Part shown: positions 1-10,729 of the stretch, in pieces | Numbering within the stretch: the first letter of the stretch is position 1 | Layout of the letters: each line of letters starts with the position of its first letter | Source of the DNA: Cocos nucifera | Taxonomy: Eukaryota > Streptophyta > Magnoliopsida > Arecales > Arecaceae | Length of the DNA stretch: 64,000 bases | Direction of reading: 5' to 3' | NCBI GenBank assembly: GCA_006176705.1 | Contig: QRFJ01004955.1 | Location: 1-64,000, forward strand | Position numbers and translations under genes: made by a program | The notes under the pieces: model-generated | The model's database searches: none | What the model was told of the DNA's origin: nothing | Seen by the model: only the letters and a program-made list of their open reading frames with translations

Positions 1-1797
1 GATCCCTACACTCCCTTTGTGTAGAGATGCAAAAATCTCTGCAATTGATGATTTCTAGTGGGTGGTGCGGTCTCACAACTGACCCATCACCTCACCTAAC
101 ATTATATGGTGATGGGTTAGCCAAATGAGTTGAACAACTCTTGTTTCAATGATTCTCTAATTATGGGTGCCCCAAAACTTGGTCTCTAAATTCATGAATC
201 TCACCGTATCCGGAATATTGATCCACTCCTTAGTTAAGTCAAATCCACCATTGCATAGACTGGGTTTCCTAATTGGGTCTCTCACCGTATCCGAAATATT
301 GAGCCCAATCATCCTCCAGCCCATAGCATCCAATGCCTAATAGACATGGTTGCGTCTTCCCGGTGCAACTGAGCACTGTATCCAGCGAGAATAATCACCC
401 ACGGGAAGGGCCGCACGTCTACAATGGTGGAAGACCTCGACTTAATCTTTCTTAGGGAAATTGATTCAGGTCTCATTATACTTAGATTGCTTAGTCATAA
501 CAATTATGACTAACCTAGTGGCATGGGTCAGCTCGGATTCATTGACGCACTCAGATCAGAACTGTGTCATAGATATGGTCAGGTAAGTGAGACCGGTGGA
601 AGGAATATGCGTTAACTCGCACAAGAACGCATTCAGGTGAGTAGCTCCAATTAAAAAACCGTCTCGGTTCTCTGTGCCAAACTTACTTAAGACACCAAAA
701 ATTGTTGATCAGAACCAAATTGGGTTAGCCTACAATCCAGACTCTAACACATCTGAGCCTAATTAGGTCTTGCTTGATCGTGAACCTCATCTTGACCCAG
801 ACTTTAATCCTATTAGGCTGGTCAATTTAAGCATTGTTTGATCCCATCTAACCAACTCTTGATTCGGTTTGATCAACGCTTAGACCTAATTGGCGCTACC
901 CAAGCCCGAACCAGTATTAATGAATATGTCTTAGATCTGAAATTCTCAATTTTAGACCTATTAATATTCCATAAACTTAATTCTTAATAAGATTGGGTTC
1001 ATAAACAAAATATGCACAATAAATCTAGGTTTCAGGATCTAGGGATTTGGCAGAAAGTAAGTTTTGGATTTTCTGATTAAGGACGAACACTGCAGCACCC
1101 CTACACGTCATAAGACACCCCATCGAATGGGAAGAGAAGGGCCTTTAAACCTTCTTCGTTCTTATGATCGGATGGCCAAGAGGAACGCCTTAATCAGGAA
1201 CATGTAAAATCTACAAATAATTCATCAGGATTTATCATATATCTTCATATATAAAGTAGATCTAATCATGCAATATTTTGCATACAATCTCATGTATCAA
1301 TTCATGCATATTTTCAGATCTAAATTATCACATAATAATCTAAAAAAAATTAGATTTAAATTGATCTAATCAAAATAAAATTCTAATTCTAGACAATTAT
1401 GTAGAACTATTCTTGTATCATATTTGACAAAGTCTAGTCATGCATCTATCATATCTCATATGATATTTAAAAATTAAATAATTTTTTATTTACTGTTTAT
1501 CAGATGTTATTATAATACTTAATAATATCAGAAATAGATAAATAAGAAGATCTAAATATGATTTAATCAGATTAAATCAAAGACCATGCAAAACTATCTA
1601 AGCAGAAACTATTCTATTCTAGAACTAGTCATCCATATACTTCATGTTCTTAGATCCAAATCATTTAATTTTTAATTTTTTCTGATTTCAGATCTGATTC
1701 ACATCTCATGTGAAATCTGAAATCATCTTTATTTTCTAATTAAAATAAAAATTAAAATCAGATCTAAACAATCTAGAACCATGGCTCTGATACCAGT
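1..1797 (-). mobile_element. Element A (Ty1-copia): 5' leader, body continues left of window
   Basis: This is the untranslated leader of a minus-strand copia element. It matches, block for block, the leaders of F (33601-35476), C (16723-18535) and E (41410-43277). By comparison with F, the gag start codon should lie roughly 110 bp left of base 1. The stretch holds no long reading frame. Against F it carries many single-base insertions and deletions (for example around 120-190 and 640-700) but few transitions, which suggests a young copy or sequence error. Confidence 0.85.
1784..1795 (-). other. Primer binding site of element A
   Basis: Read on the minus strand this is TGGTATCAGAGC, the complement of the 3' end of plant initiator-methionine tRNA, which primes minus-strand DNA synthesis. 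It starts two bases inside the LTR, as in every other copy here. Confidence 0.9.
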
Positions 1798-4042
1798 TGA
1801 AGAAAATCCTGATTTCCTGGTCCAGGTTCGTCCAGATCTGATTAGATCAAGAATATAATTTAAAAATTTTCCTCTTGATCTCAATCAGATCTTGATAAGT
1901 TTAGATCTGATTATTATTAATTTGAATAAATAAAATAAAATAAGATAAATTAAATCAAATTTAATTTACCTGATTTTGGCTAATCATATTACCCTGTGAT
2001 GATCCTGATTGCAGCGGAGAGGTTCTGGATCTTAGCCATGCAAGCACCTGGCCCTACCGGTATCCACTTGGGTTGGGATCTGGAGAACCTCTTCTCTCTT
2101 ATCACACCTCCAAAATCAGATCTGGATCTGATCTGGAGGATCTTCAAAACTCTTTTGAGGATCTGGTCATCCTTTTGCAGCATTGCGGTAGCCTTCTTGC
2201 TTTTGATTGCCTTTCCTTGATCTGAATCGCACCAAACTAAGTCCAAAACACTTTTGGACGTCGGAAAGCAAGAGGAGAAGTGACTATGGCATGGAGAATG
2301 AGGGGAGAGGCAGCCTTGGGCATATCTAATAGCATTGGAATTAGGGTTGGGCGCAGGGTCTTATTTATAGACCTTGTGATCAACTCCTCTTCCTCTCAAA
2401 CCAATCACAACCCTTTGTGAAATCAGATCTAAATCTGATTGGTTGGAATAGAGACCCCTGGATTCCTCCTTAGAGGGCGCCTAAGACCAGTCAAATTGGA
2501 TTCTTAGTAGAACTCTGATTGGAATCCAAAAGGGAGGTGGAGTCCTAGTCCAACAAGGACTCCTAGGCGCCTCCTACTTGAGCTCACGCCACCCTTGGCG
2601 TGCGCCCTTCACCTTGCCAGGTTCTGGCAGGGGGAACAGGCCCACCAGCTCTCCAATAGGTGCATGACATGTGGTCAAAAGTCAAAGGGTGAATGGTCAA
2701 CGTTTGACCAGTCAAAGTTAGACTTTTGACCAAAGTCAAAGAACAAGAAATGGCAGGTGACCAAAAATGGTAGGTAATGTCTTACAAATAAGACAACCTC
2801 CAGTCAGACCATATGAAGGCCTCTGATTGAGCACAAACTCCTTTGGCTCAGTCAGGACAACTTATTTATGATAGTAAAAGAAGAACGTTAGGTTCAATCG
2901 AGTGCTAGCACGATTTCCTTGAACCTAATTGAATCTCATTCAGATCAATTGAACTAGATCAATTTAATTGATGATCACCAGATTCAAACCCTTGTTTGTG
3001 TGACCCAGTTAGGTTCAGTTCTGTATGGTAATGGGATATGTCATGATCTCTAGCATAGACATCATCGAAACTCCTTTCGATGGATCAGAACTCTTCTGAT
3101 TCGAACAGCTAGAATGATCGATCATCTAAATCATTCTAATTGCTCCCAAAATCCACCAGTGACACCTAGCAGTATATGGTGGCAACCCATCAGAGCTGAA
3201 TGCGAACCTCTTGGTGCAGCTACCTGTGTGATTAAGTTCTTCTATCTTGAGCCCCGATCAGATTAGGGTTAAGGTGAACTCGTCAAACCCTAGTCTCTGT
3301 CATATGATGTAATCATTCGATTCGAGTCCAATGTGAAAATCTAAATAGAAACTCTTTCTATTATTTCACTCTGCCATGGCCATGGGCCTTCAGGACTTGA
3401 TTCTCATGATCATCATAGGGCTACTCCTCTACCACCGAGGTAGATAGATCCCATCTTGATGCAATCCAAGTTCCTACAATGAACATGTCACAGCCAACAT
3501 ATACCTCAGGGTTCCATATGGCTAGGAGACCGAGTAATGGTGTAGTCAAACTATAACACCCTCAAGGTGAACTGCCGATGCATCTCAGGTCAAAGAATTA
3601 GACACACTACTGCAGCATCGAGTCAGTCATTGACGAGAAGGTAGACTTCCTAATGACTACTCGAGGTGGTCACGCTCAGTGCCCTCGTTCTCTAATGAGT
3701 ACCTGTACTCTCGCTCCGATGTCTCCACACCGTAGACTCAAGACTCATCTACTAAAGAAAAGCGATCGTACACCAACCTTCCGGATCAATCACCATCCTC
3801 GTGATGATCCTATGGTCAGGAGCTATTTTTGAGTTAATAATGATTATTCATGTCTTAAATTTTCAACTCTTGAAAATATGAATATCATTACATTAACTCA
3901 AGGATGTATCACAGACACTAAATACACAGGTGTGATAGAAAATAACCCATTTCATTAATTATAGTCAAAATTATAATTTTGCCCCTAGAAGTGTATTACA
4001 AGTGTCAGCCAATTCTGGCTTCTAGGGCACATATATCTAACA
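1798..4042 (-). repeat. Element A 5' LTR
   Basis: A 2,245-bp LTR with TG...CA ends (minus-strand TGTTAGATAT at 4042). It is homologous over its length to the LTRs of B, C, E, F and I. A TATA-box candidate (TATAAATA on the minus strand) lies at 2362-2369, and a cluster of TTGAC/GTCAA motifs around 2675-2745. The right end abuts mitochondrial DNA directly, so A inserted into the NUMT. Its 3' LTR and partner target duplication are outside the window. Confidence 0.9.
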
Positions 4043-4432
4043 TCCACAATCCATGTTCATTAAAAATAAAGACAGGGCGCGCCCCCCAAGAGAGAACCCA
4101 ATCTTAGAAAATAGGTACAAAAAAAAGGAAGGAGAAAAAAAAATGAGACAAATGGAATAAAAAAAACCAATAACAAAAATGAGCATGCCGAAAGAAAAGA
4201 TGAAGGGACGAACCTTGCGAAAACCTTTTCTCGAGATATCTTCCAAAGTCTTAGGATCGTTGCTCCCGATCTTGTTCCCTCGGTGCGAAAGCAGTTGGTT
4301 CTGTAGTTTGAGAATTCTGCTAATTCCAAGTATTCCATCTCCATCATTGCATATAGGAATATAAAAAGTAAAGAGGATAAGGCATGACCAGAAGAATTGT
4401 GTAAAATATGTGAATTTATCCAGTTGAGGCAT
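4043..4432 (-). pseudogene. atp8: atp8 (orfB) 5' fragment fused to an unrelated hydrophobic tail
   Basis: ATP8 is a membrane subunit of mitochondrial F1Fo ATP synthase. The first 71 codons (4220-4432) match the conserved plant ATP8 start, including MPQLDKFTYFTQFFW, the CNDGDG segment and LGISRILKL, through to ISRKGF. After that the family sequence stops, and about 58 codons of Phe/Leu/Ile-rich sequence follow with one or two likely membrane spans (around residues 76-108). Some codons look unedited (Ser and Pro where edited ATP8 has hydrophobic residues). The frame runs to the LTR of A, whose first bases supply the TAG stop (4037-4039). It lies 98 bp downstream of cox1 on the same strand. It is either a chimeric mitochondrial ORF moved intact or a rearrangement made after transfer. 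Not expected to function in the nucleus. Confidence 0.8.
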
Positions 4433-4530
4433 TATTTTTTTAAAAGATTCCCCTCCAGACAGAAAAAGACTCCTTCCTGTACGAAAAGTTCTGTTAGGTT
4501 CTTAGTAGCAGTCGGCGACCTTTTCTTCTT

Positions 4531-6116
4531 TTACTTCACATAGCTTTTCGTCTCCTTGATAGCAGGAAGTTCTCCAAAAGTATGAAAGGCTGGAGGACTT
4601 TGTACCATCCATTCCGGTGTGGTTGGATTCTGTTCAACAGCCCAAGGACTTGGAGCACATCTTTTGTTCTTTCCACTGCTTGAAGTGATTGTTACGACCA
4701 CGAAGAAACGACGAATCCCAACTACGGATATATAAGAGCCGAAACTGCTCAGAGCATTCCATCCGGCGTAAGCATCTGGATAATCTGGAATGCGACGTGG
4801 CATACCCGAAAGCCCTAAGAAATGCATGGGAAAGAGGGTCGGATTAACCCCGAAAGAAGTGATCCAAAAATGGATTTGGCCTAAAGTTTCAGGGTATGTC
4901 CGACCAAAGATTTTACCCACCCAATAGTAAAATCCTGCAAATAAAGCAAAAACGGCTCCCATAGAAAGTACATAATGGAAATGTGCAACCACATAATAAG
5001 TATCATGTAGAGCAATGTCTAGCCCAGAATTTGCTAGAACTATTCCAGTGAGCCCTCCTATGGTGAACAAAAAGATGGACCCTACAGCAAATAACATGGG
5101 TGTTTTGTATTGTATCGAACCTCCCCACATGGTAGCGATCCAACTAAAGATTTTGATTCCAGTGGGGACAGCTATGATCATGGTAGCTGCGGTGAAGTAG
5201 GCACGCGTATCAACGTCTAAGCCCACAGTAAACATATGATGAGCCCGAACAAGAGATCCAGGAACACCTATACTGATCATGGCATAAACCATGCCTAAAT
5301 ACCCGAAGACCGGTTTTCCCGAAAAGGTCGATACGATATGACTAATAATACCGGATCCAGGCAGAATGGGAATATACACCTCTGGATGACCGAAGAACCG
5401 AAAGAGATGCTGGTATAATATGGGGTCTCCCCCTCCAGCAGGATCAGAAAAGGTTGTATTAAAGTTTCGATCGGTTAATAACATAGTAATTGCCCCTGCC
5501 AGTACCGGAAGTGATAATAAAAGTAGGAATGCTGTCACTAGAACGGACCACACAAAAAGGGGTGATCTATGCATAGTCATTCCAGGTCCACGCATGTTGG
5601 AGATAGTTGTTATAAAATTTATAGAACCTAAAATGGATGAAACACCTGATAGATGAGGACTAGAAATTGCTGAATCAACTGCTCCTCCAGAATGGCTGGT
5701 AATACCACTTAAGGGCGGATAGACCGTCCACGCCCAGTGCCGGTACCCACTTCTACTAAGGCTGGGCTTAATAGGAGCAAGAGACTTGGTGGCAACAACC
5801 AGAATGATATATTATTTGATCGTGGAAATGCCATGTCAGGTGCACCTATCAGAATCGGAACAGACCAATTACCAGATCCACCTATCATCGCCGGCATAAC
5901 CATAAAAAAGATCATTAAAGAAGCGTGAGCCGTTATTAAAACATTATAAAGTTGATGATTCCCACCAAGAATTTGATCGCCGGGTCGGGCTAATTCAATA
6001 CGAATCAGTACTGAGAAGCATGTGCCCATCACTCCAACAACGACACTGAAGATGAAATATAGAGTACCAATATCCTTGTGGTTAGTGGAGAACTGCCATC
6101 GGACCGGATTTGTCAT
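4531..6116 (-). pseudogene. cox1: Mitochondrial cytochrome c oxidase subunit 1, full length, one frameshift
   Basis: COX1 is the haem- and copper-binding catalytic core of complex IV in the inner mitochondrial membrane. The copy runs from MTNPVRW at 6116 to the C-terminal KETKSYVK before the stop at 4531. The span is 1,586 bp, two more than 527 codons plus a stop. Near 5730 two extra bases (GGG CG TGG where GGG TGG is expected) shift the frame. Otherwise it stays open, and the HPEVY and HDTYY motifs are present. Many codons are in the unedited state: CGG for Trp in HLFRFFG, CCT, TCT and CGG in GVPGSLVRAHH, and two CGT for Cys in GIRRFF. This points to a DNA-level origin. No intron is present. 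With no nuclear promoter or targeting sequence visible it is a non-functional transferred copy. Confidence 0.95.
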
Positions 6117-7440
6117 TAAAGTTTGAATGCACTTTCCTTCCTTATCAGAGAGGGGCCCCTAACGGGGCTGAAAAACACCACATGATGGTCCAATGGGGAA
6201 CGGGAGTCAAACCCAATTCTTCCACGACCTAAGATGATGACAACTGAGCAAAGACGAGGTGCTTGCGTACGATAACGCACTTAACTAAGTTAAATTCAAA
6301 ATGTTGATATGGCAACTGCCCTTTCTATGTTCTTTTAATGGTCCTTCGATTGCCTTCTTGAAAGTGTCTACCACTGATCATTCTATCGAACTCAGCCTTT
6401 CATGCGAGATCAGTAGGAAGTTGCTTCAACCTTGGTGACTAGCCTATAAATAGGCACCTTTGGGCGAGATTGACTCTATTATCTTGGCTACATTTATCGC
6501 CTTAGAAGCCATCCGATAGACTGAATCAGCTTTCTTATTCTATGCTATAATGAAAGAGAGCTATTCTATCTATGCAATTAAAAAAGAAAGAGAACAATTG
6601 GTCATATAATAGGAAGATGGGTTATCTGCTCAACGCTTCCTTGCTTGTTTGTAGACAAAGCAAATTCGGAATTCTCTTTCATTCCTGCTTCCATTTCATT
6701 TGAAATGCATTCTTCTTCTTTTTAGTTGTTCATTGCTTTCTGCCGCTCCATCCTTGAGACAACTCTCTTTCTCAACCGAGTCCCGTCCCTTCCTCCAGGA
6801 TGGATGTTTTGCTCTAGAAAGGGATTGATCCTTAGGAAAACCCATTGGACCCATCTTTTTGGCCATAATAAAAAGGACCAAGGGTGTCTCATTCTCAGAG
6901 TGGTCTCATTATAGGTTTCACTCTCTTCATAAGGTGTGCTTCTCTCCCCTGAATCTTCTTGAAGAGAAAGATAGGCCCACTGGCATGGTTTAGTCAATTC
7001 AATGTCCAGCGACATCAGATCTCAATCACTAAACCCCATTGATGCACAAGCCTTACACATACAATTCACCTATACTATCTAAGATGGCGCCTATACGGTT
7101 GTCAGCATGATAGCCCAGAAGAGGTGTAGGATTTGGCTTTAGATTGATTTCTTTATAAGTCTTTGAGAATGAAACTTCCTTTTCCAGTTCTATACTATTT
7201 GCTACTATTGGAATTTCCTATTGCTATAGTAGTACGCTCTGGCTAGTGTCAAAATGTCTAATTGTGAATGAGCGAGTCATCCTATATGATCAGATAAAGA
7301 AACGGTCCTATCCAATGAAACCCAGCCTGTGCCAACATGCCTAAACTTTTGTTCTGAAACAAAAAAGACTATGCCCCATGAAGGGGATTTGTTGTTCTAG
7401 GAAATGTGTTGTACCATAGATCCTTCGACAGAACCAACCT
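6117..7440. other. Mitochondrial-type spacer upstream of cox1
   Basis: Non-coding sequence upstream of cox1 on the transferred segment. The short open frames here (for example around 6700-7015) have no recognisable motif and overlap on both strands. I found no tRNA cloverleaf or exon. A small GC-rich inverted repeat (GGCCCC/GGGGCT type) sits at about 6153-6168. Mitochondrial origin is inferred from continuity with cox1. Confidence 0.5.
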
Positions 7441-7461
7441 TAGATGTGACGACATGGCTCA

Positions 7462-7985
7462 ACAAACCATTCATGAAACTCATGCAGGAGCATGCGGTGG
7501 TCACATTAAAGGACATGCGCTAGCTAAGAGAACTTCTTAGGTTAGGGTACTACTGGGTGGCTTACTATGGGGAAGGGGAGAAGGACAGCATAGAGTTTGT
7601 GCATAGGTGTAGGGAGTGTCGGACTCATGGGGATTTCATCCATGCCTCTTCAACATCTTTCTTTCACACCCGCTTTCGACCATCCAATTCTACCTCTAGT
7701 CATGGTCACCATTTTGTTATCACTGCTACAGACACCAAGTGGGTTCAAGCACTACCAATGGTCTCAACCGATTGGAAAGGCGTGGCATGCTTCATCTACA
7801 CTCATCTTCTTTATTGAATCGGTCTTCCTAAGTCTATAGTCTTAGATAATGGTACCCAAACTGGGGGAATATATGCAACCAGAGTTTAGGATTACTAAAA
7901 ATTTTAGCACCCTTCCAGTCAAGCTGAGGCCACAAACAAGACCATGCTTAATATCCTAAGCATTCTTGGCCTGGCTGGACTACCT
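7462..7985 (+). pseudogene. Ty3/gypsy integrase fragment inside the mitochondrial segment
   Basis: Translation gives a run typical of plant gypsy integrases: a His-rich start (ETHAGACGGH, about 7475-7504), LLRLGYYW after a frameshift near 7530, a CX2C pair (7608-7619) in VHRCRECRTHGDFIHA, then ATDTKWVQALP and, past a TGA at 7815-7817, IGLPKSIVLDNGTQ. QAEATNKT follows in another frame, with a candidate catalytic Glu at 7926-7928. The order HHCC finger, catalytic core, DNG, Glu matches the family. The segment around the usual first catalytic Asp (WG.D..G) is missing or degenerate. With at least two frameshifts and one stop it is dead. The downstream spacer also looks mitochondrial, so it may have been in the mitochondrial genome before transfer. 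Confidence 0.7.
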
Positions 7986-9147
7986 CCTCCATAACAGGTA
8001 CTGGTGCCGCTACCTATGCTACTGATACTAAGCTGGGATCTGCTTCTCGATCGGAACTAGTGCTGCTCGACCTTCTTTTTGCAATATAGAAAATCCATTC
8101 AAAGGCAAAAGGAAAGCTTACCTATAAATGCGGAATTCTCTCTTTAAGGCTAGGGCTTCACTTCAAGCAAGCAATTGTTCTCTTCCACCGACACAGGGAT
8201 AAAGAAAGACTGGTTCCCCCTTTAGAACTAGAAAATCCTCTTTCTCCTATAACCCCCTTTCACTCAAATAATGAAGTTTCGAGAATAACCTCCTTTAGAG
8301 TCGTCTTAGCTTGATGTGCCGGATGTTCCCTTAGTAGGACGGATCGGTCTATCTTCCAATGTTTAGGACCGACCAAACCAATGGATATGTTTGAGATAAT
8401 GAGGAACTGAACTAGCAGAGATTAGAATAGAATGCCTGAGCTTATGTCTTTTGGGGCTTGGTCTGACTTCTTCGCCAACTGGCGAAGAAGTCAGTAAGCA
8501 AGGAAACCAATCTAGTGCGTAATCCTATGAGCAGTACTAATCAGTCTCTTCTTTTTTTTTCCTTTCCTGACATAGAAGGAGCAAATCAAGTTCCAACAAA
8601 CAAGTTCTCAAGTGCTTTTTCAATAAAGAAAGATCCTTTTTCAATCTAGTCAATCGAGTGGAAGAAAGGTTATATGCAGCTTCATCCCTTCGCTCTCCTG
8701 AGGGTTGTACAGTTTCAGTTGCATTTTTTGGCGATCCAAAAATATGGTAATGTCAATCAAAATAAGTAGGGTCTATTTTCCTTGCATAGCCAATACCTGT
8801 CCCTCCTTTCAAACTTCAAAATTCAAAGTAATGTAATCAAGCTAGCGAGCTGAGCTAGTGCGAAAGCTTACCAGAATACATGAAGTTGTAGTACTTCTCC
8901 CTTCCATCTATTTTGAGTCAGTTGGCATGCTAAGCGCATCTAGTGTTGGAGTCCTAAGATAAGCAACCTACAAAATTTCATTGCCAATTCCTATCGATCC
9001 AATTGAAGGAAGAAGGTCTTATCCCGACAAACTTTCATATTCCAAGTGTATATACTAGTTTACATTGCAGTTCTACTATTGGCATTGCTTCTCTCTTCCC
9101 TTATGTGTGAGATAGAAATTGTAGTGCAAGAAAATGTGAAGGATTGA
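7986..9147. other. Spacer, probably mitochondrial, to the right edge of the NUMT
   Basis: No gene recognised. The stretch contains a 15-bp perfect hairpin (listed separately), pyrimidine-rich patches and no retroelement similarity I can see until the leader of B starts near 9148. Mitochondrial assignment is inferred from position and style only. Confidence 0.4.
8463..8494. other. Perfect 15-bp inverted repeat with 2-base loop
   Basis: CTGACTTCTTCGCCA (8463-8477) pairs exactly with TGGCGAAGAAGTCAG (8480-8494). Stem-loops of this kind stabilise transcript 3' ends in plant mitochondria, so this may be the remnant of one. No coding sequence is close enough to name a gene. Confidence 0.6.
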
Positions 9148-10729
9148 TTCCCAAAATATTGATCCACTCCTTAGTTAAGTCAGACCCACCATTTGCACAA
9201 ATTGAATTCCTAATTGGGTCTCTCATTGTATCCAAAATATTGAGCCTAATCCATCCTCCAGTCCATAGCATCCAATGCCTAATAGACATGGTTGCATCTT
9301 TTCGGTGCAACTGAACCACTGTGACCAGTCAAGAACAATCAACCTTGAAAAGAGCCCACACATCTACAATGGTGGAAGACCTTAGACTTAATCTTTTCTT
9401 AGGAAGATTTGATTTAGATCTCTTTAAATTTGATTTGACATAACCATAACCATTATAACTATCCTAGTGGTATGGGTTAGCTCGGATTGTTAGCTACCTT
9501 AGATCAGGACTGAGCCGACAAATATAGCCAGGTAAGTAAGACTGGTGGAAGGGATATGCCATTAACTCGACAATAATGCATTCGAGTCAAGTAGCTCCTA
9601 ATTAAAAATCAGTCGATCGTATCTGCCAAACTTACCTTAGACACCAAATTGTTAAGCCAGAACTAATTGGATTAGCCTGCAATCCAGACTCTAACCACTG
9701 AGCCTAATTAGGTCTTAACTTGATCGATCACTCATGTGACTCGACCCTGACCCTGACTTTATCCTATTAGGGTGGTCAATTTAAGTGCTTTTGATCCCAT
9801 CTAACCAACTCTTGATTTAGTTTGATCAACCACTAAACCTAATTGAGCTATCCAAGCCCGAACCCAATTTTATGTATATGTATTAGATCTAAAAATTCTT
9901 AATTTTAGACCTACTATATTTCATAATCTTAATTCTTAATTAAGATTAGGATTCATAAATAAAATATGTATATAAAATTCTAGGCTTTCAAGATCTAAGA
10001 TTTTGCAGAAAATAAGTTTTTGATTTTTGATTAAGGATGAATGCGCAGCACCCCTACACATCATAAGAATATCCCATCGAATGGGAGGATAGGATATTTA
10101 AATGCTACTTCATTCTTATGATCGGACGATCAAGGAGAATGCCTTAATCAGAAACATGATAAATCTACAAAACTAGTTAGATTTACATTATATATTACAT
10201 ATATAAAAATTGATCTAAGTAAAAATACATTTTGTGTACATCTCATGTATCATATCATGCATATTTTCATATCTAAATTATCTTATAAATATCTAAAAAA
10301 TAAGATTTAAATTTGATTATATTAAATTAAAATTTATTCTAGATAATTTTGTAGAACTATTTTACAACTAGTCTAAACATGCATCTATCATATCTTAGAT
10401 AAACAAATTAAATAAATTTATTTTTTATTTTTTAGATCTAATTATAATATTTATAATATTAAGAAAATAATAAATAAATAAATCTAAAAATTATAATTAA
10501 TTAAATTAAAATTATGATTATGCTAGACCACACATAGAATAATTCTATTCCTAGTCTAGTCATGCATCTTCATACCTCTTAGATCTAAGATTATTTAATT
10601 TTTAATTTTTTTAATTTTAGATCTAATCACATCAAATGTGACATCTTTAAATCATCTAATTATTAGATCAAAAATTAAATTTAAAATCAGATCTAAATGA
10701 ATTTATTAGAACCTGGCTCAGATACCAGT
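9148..10729 (-). mobile_element. Element B (Ty1-copia): truncated 5' leader
   Basis: Leader sequence of a second minus-strand copy, aligning with A from about base 206 rightward. The gag-proximal part is missing because the NUMT begins there. It is strongly decayed and AT-rich. The primer site at 10716-10727 reads TGGTATCTGAGC on the minus strand, one mismatch from the consensus. Confidence 0.8.

Larger units (their letters stand above)
4043..9147. other. Nuclear copy of mitochondrial DNA (NUMT)
   Basis: A block of about 5.1 kb lies between the LTR of A and the truncated leader of B. It contains co-directional minus-strand cox1 and atp8 sequence 98 bp apart, followed by long non-coding spacer of the kind seen in plant mitochondrial genomes. 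Both flanks are nuclear retrotransposon, so this is a transferred segment and not mitochondrial genome. The left edge is exact (the LTR boundary). The right edge is a judgement, set where similarity to the copia leader begins near 9148. Confidence 0.85.

Noticed and set aside
1996..2246. Overlapping frames near the inner part of A's LTR (also at 27554-27888, 35714-35917, 51156-51488)
   Set aside because: These are LTR sequence open on both strands at once, with no motif and frequent indels between copies.
4531..6116. cox1 as a working gene, or the window as mitochondrial genome
   Set aside because: The frame is broken, no targeting sequence is present, and both flanks are nuclear LTR retrotransposons with tRNA primer sites.
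7021..7400. Possible tRNA genes in the mitochondrial spacer
   Set aside because: I could not fold a cloverleaf or find the conserved T-arm and D-arm boxes.
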